Assembly: GCF_963662255.1 (NCBI RefSeq)
Contig: NC_085047.1
Span: forward strand, 9,726,347 to 9,790,346
From: Cinclus cinclus
Taxonomy: Eukaryota > Chordata > Aves > Passeriformes > Cinclidae
Length of the DNA stretch: 64,000 nt
Direction: 5' to 3'
In this document: positions 61,321-64,000 of the stretch, piece after piece
How positions within the stretch are numbered: position 1 is the stretch's first letter
Layout of the letters: the number at the start of each line of letters is the position of its first letter
Position numbers and translations under genes: made by a program
Notes under the pieces: generated by a model
Database searches by the model: none
Seen by the model: only the letters and a program-made list of their open reading frames with translations
What the model was told of the DNA's origin: nothing

Positions 61321-63000
61321 TCATAATAATTCATCAATGTATACACTCACGTGTTTTAGAAAAAGCAAAGAATCACTATGAGAATGCTGATGTTCAGAAA
61401 ACAGTTTGAATAAACTTACTTTTCATAAAAGTAAAATAAACAAGCCAAAGAAACAAAACATTGTTTCATAACCTCCCACTTCTTCTAAAAACAAAAAATA
61501 AACAAAGAAACAAACAAAAAGGACAACAATGACATAAACTGGAAAACACTGTTGTTACAAAACAACAAAAAAACCCCCCAGCACTTTAATATGAAAACAC
61601 TTAACTCCTACAAAAAGTCTTAACATTTAATGTCTCCCATGGTTTGAGTGCTATTTCTAATTATTCTATGAATTCCTGTGACAGGCTAAGAAGAATAAAA
61701 TAAATCAACCTTTTTCCCTAGAATCCTTTAGCAGCATTTTTTCTCTCTATCTTCCCACAGTGGTTACAGATACCAAGAAAAGCACCACATTTTTGTGGAC
61801 TTTTGATTTTCTTCACAGTCATAGACCACCTGTTTCTTGGTTTGTGTAAAAAGCCACAGCTCAGCTGAAGTCAGTGGTGAAGCTTCCCTGGAGTCATGTA
61901 CATGACACTGGAAATGTTTGTTATGGAAATTATTCTGCCTATCACAGACCAGATATTCAGAAAACTGTTGCTGCTTTCCTGAGGACTAGAAGATATATGA
62001 AACCACCTCCTTGCTGGCCATTGGGTACATATTTAAAGTGAAATAAAGGGCATTAATTGCCAAAGAACACTGCATTTGTATATGCATTTCTCTGATAACC
62101 TTATAATGCCTCAGTGAGGATTAAGCAGCAGGGAGAGATGCACAGACAAATCAATGGTGATGCTGTCATTGTTTCCCAGGGAAAAAATGCATTATCTTTT
62201 CTAGTTTTTGACAGAAAATTACTGACTTAAACATTTTTGCAAGTTTATCTGCTTTTGAGGGGGTCATTCAGAGGTCTCTACTGTTCTCCTTCATATTCTC
62301 ATGACAGTTGACTGAACCCTTGATCTTTGACCTGGACAGAAATTAACCCTCCACATTCCACCTTCCACACAGAGACATTAATATCCCTAATAATGAGAGA
62401 TTATTAAAATCTTAAAAGCTCAGTGGAGCATTTCAAGGACAGTGGAATTAGATTTCATCAAATACCTACAGATTTACTGCATAATGCAAACCATTTGATT
62501 TGATGGATATATGCTCCAAGTCTACAGTTCAGCTAGCCTTTGCTGACTGGGAAAGAGACACTTGACTAATTTGACTTGATCTGCGAACAAGAGAAAATCC
62601 TTGTTATGGACATATACAGCTATACGTTATTCCTCTCACCCCTTTCTACCCTTGCCTTTGGAAGAATATTATTTGTTAAACAAATTTAAAATACAGCACT
62701 GAGAGATGTGATGCTCCAAATGTTATGCCAGGCACAGAGATAGATGGTAAAAAGGTACAACTGAGGTTCTTAATTCACTAGATTAATCTGAAAGTTATCA
62801 TCACTTTATACACTCAAGCCTTTAATTTTTTTGGAACAGTCCTTCTGCTAAGCCTGTGGCTGGCCAACTTTTCTGGTTCACTCAACTGAAATTCTCTGGC
62901 TGGTCCATGATAAGAAGTCTACCTGTGTATTTTCCATAACTAAAAAGATTATCAGGAACAAGAGGAAGTACACTAACAGAGCAAACTGAGACCTGAGTGG
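61321..63000. other. Non-coding DNA, partly complex
   Basis: A short A/C-rich run lies at 61486-61520. CTCAGCTGAAGTCAGTGG near 61858-61875 is a weak match to an old sauropsid repeat. The part at 62340-62520 is complex and contains CCCTAATAATGAGAGATTAT and GCATAATGCAAACC, in the style of conserved non-coding DNA. No gene is seen. Confidence 0.25.
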
Positions 63001-63135
63001 GGGAAAAAAAAAAGCAACAAAAAACCCCAAAAACAAACAAAACAAAACAAACAAAAAAAAGACATAAAATTAAAATAAAAATACTAAATAAAAATTAAAT
63101 AAGAACTAAACTAAATAAAAACCAAAATAAAAATT
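63001..63135. repeat. A-rich tract with CAAA and AAATA units
   Basis: A/C-rich units (CAAACAAAAC type) pass at about 63060 into AAATAAAAAT-type A/T-rich units. It is low-complexity sequence. Confidence 0.9.
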
Positions 63136-64000
63136 ATCATGGAAAGAGAAAATGGGAAAAAGAATCGGGATCCTCAGGAACTTAAACCTATGAGACCAGA
63201 AGGACCAGCAAATATACTTACAGAGGAATAAGCAAAACTTGCTGCAATAATTATTTTGAGGTCCTGTCATTCTGCCATCTGAATCAAAAGTGGAGCAATA
63301 AACTGTAATAAACCACACCAAGTAACCACTTTTGATTGCTACTTGCTGAAATGGGCTTTGATGCAGGGCCCCATCTCCCATTGAGAAAATTCATACTCCC
63401 TTACAGAACTTGGAGAAATGCAGCTGGTTCAATACATGGGAGTTTATGATTGCTGTTATTTTTAATGATGGCTCAGCTTGTCAGAAGATGCTGACAAAAC
63501 TCATTGCCAGGTTCCCATTAAACTAAGTATGAGATAAATGATACTGCATACCAGTGCAATATAAATATAAATGTTTGCATTTCTTCCTTCCTTCCTTTCT
63601 CATACACTATAGTTTCCATAAGCAAATTAAAACACATGCATACTTCTTTTAAAACTGTTACTCTACATTCAGCTGTGATAACCTGGAGGCTATGCCAGCA
63701 CTCTTTGCAACTAATTCCTTGTTAATGCATTTGTGATATCATACATTTATGACATGCTTTTACATTCTTGTGAAATCCCAGCTCCCACCTCCCTGACATA
63801 GGCACAGTCTGCAACAGGGCTGTTTCCACAATATATCAGACTTTGCAAAAGATGCAAACTCTCAGAACAGAAATGTGCTCAGTATATCCACCAGTATTCT
63901 CCATAAGCCTGCCAAAATGTTCTGGATTAACAGCTGCACCAGGGTTAAAGGAGAAAGCAGTGCCTCTGGACTGGCTTCTGCCATTTTCTTTCCAGAGGTG
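63136..64000. other. Non-coding DNA, nothing firm
   Basis: It contains a short (TTCC)n run at 63581-63600. A minus-strand CTCT|GTAAGTATAT donor-like site near 63220 lies inside a 91-codon frame (63106-63381) of no known family. No gene is called. Confidence 0.35.

Noticed and set aside
62831..62930. Segment with GGCTGGCCAACTTTTCTGGT considered as a hAT-type DNA transposon (MER5-like) end.
   Set aside because: The resemblance is limited to a short stretch, and no terminal inverted repeat or 8-bp target duplication could be found.
1..64000. Search for tRNA, rRNA, CRISPR arrays, bacterial or phage operons, and endogenous retroviral gag/pol/env frames.
   Set aside because: No cloverleaf, regularly spaced direct repeats, ribosome-binding operon structure or recognisable retroviral motif was seen. 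The only retroelement coding remnants are CR1 fragments.

Overview
The window reads as vertebrate, most likely avian, nuclear DNA. It is AT-rich and has no compact operon-like coding. It carries several 5'-truncated CR1 (chicken repeat 1) LINE copies, some ending in the degenerate ATTCTATG-type 3' tail typical of CR1 in birds and other sauropsids. I found no Alu, B1, L1 or other mammal-specific repeat, and no bacterial gene, rRNA, tRNA or CRISPR array. The species cannot be fixed from what I see.

Layout. From 1 to 9.5 kb the DNA is mostly unique. It holds one candidate coding exon at 2226-2482, a CR1 tail at 2743-2811, an old MIR-like SINE on the minus strand at 5557-5672, and A/C- and G/T-rich low-complexity tracts. 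From 9.5 to 21.5 kb there is a two-copy 48-bp tandem repeat, an ancient dispersed repeat near 10.2 kb, a T26 tract at 15.75 kb and a GC-rich patch at 17.4-17.75 kb. A CR1 copy with an internal deletion lies at 21.53-22.04 kb, followed by a local inverted/direct repeat at 22.5-22.64 kb. From 26.4 to 29.3 kb the sequence looks like clustered conserved non-coding DNA, dense in homeobox-type TAAT/ATTA cores, and includes a 161-nt block bounded by strong splice-like sites.

From 31.5 to 48 kb there is a G16 tract, an old CR1 fragment at 32.1 kb, an (AT)n/(CA)n microsatellite at 39.96 kb, and a GC-rich patch at 42.65-42.9 kb. The minus-strand CR1 at 48.1-48.36 kb is followed by a GC-rich patch with a 189-codon open frame at 49.07-49.64 kb. 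A second internally deleted plus-strand CR1 lies at 51.81-52.42 kb. Candidate exons at 55.25 and 59.4 kb, a G-rich/A-rich junction at 58.54-58.61 kb, a CR1 tail at 60.08-60.16 kb and a pentanucleotide repeat at 61.3 kb complete the window.

No complete protein-coding gene can be supported. The open frames are short, mostly overlap on both strands, and none was recognised as a known protein. The most economical reading is an intergenic gene desert or one or more very large introns, possibly with a few exons and regulatory elements. I saw nothing that amounts to a previously undescribed multi-gene system. The leads worth checking are the candidate exons, the possible enhancer cluster, and the old repeats.
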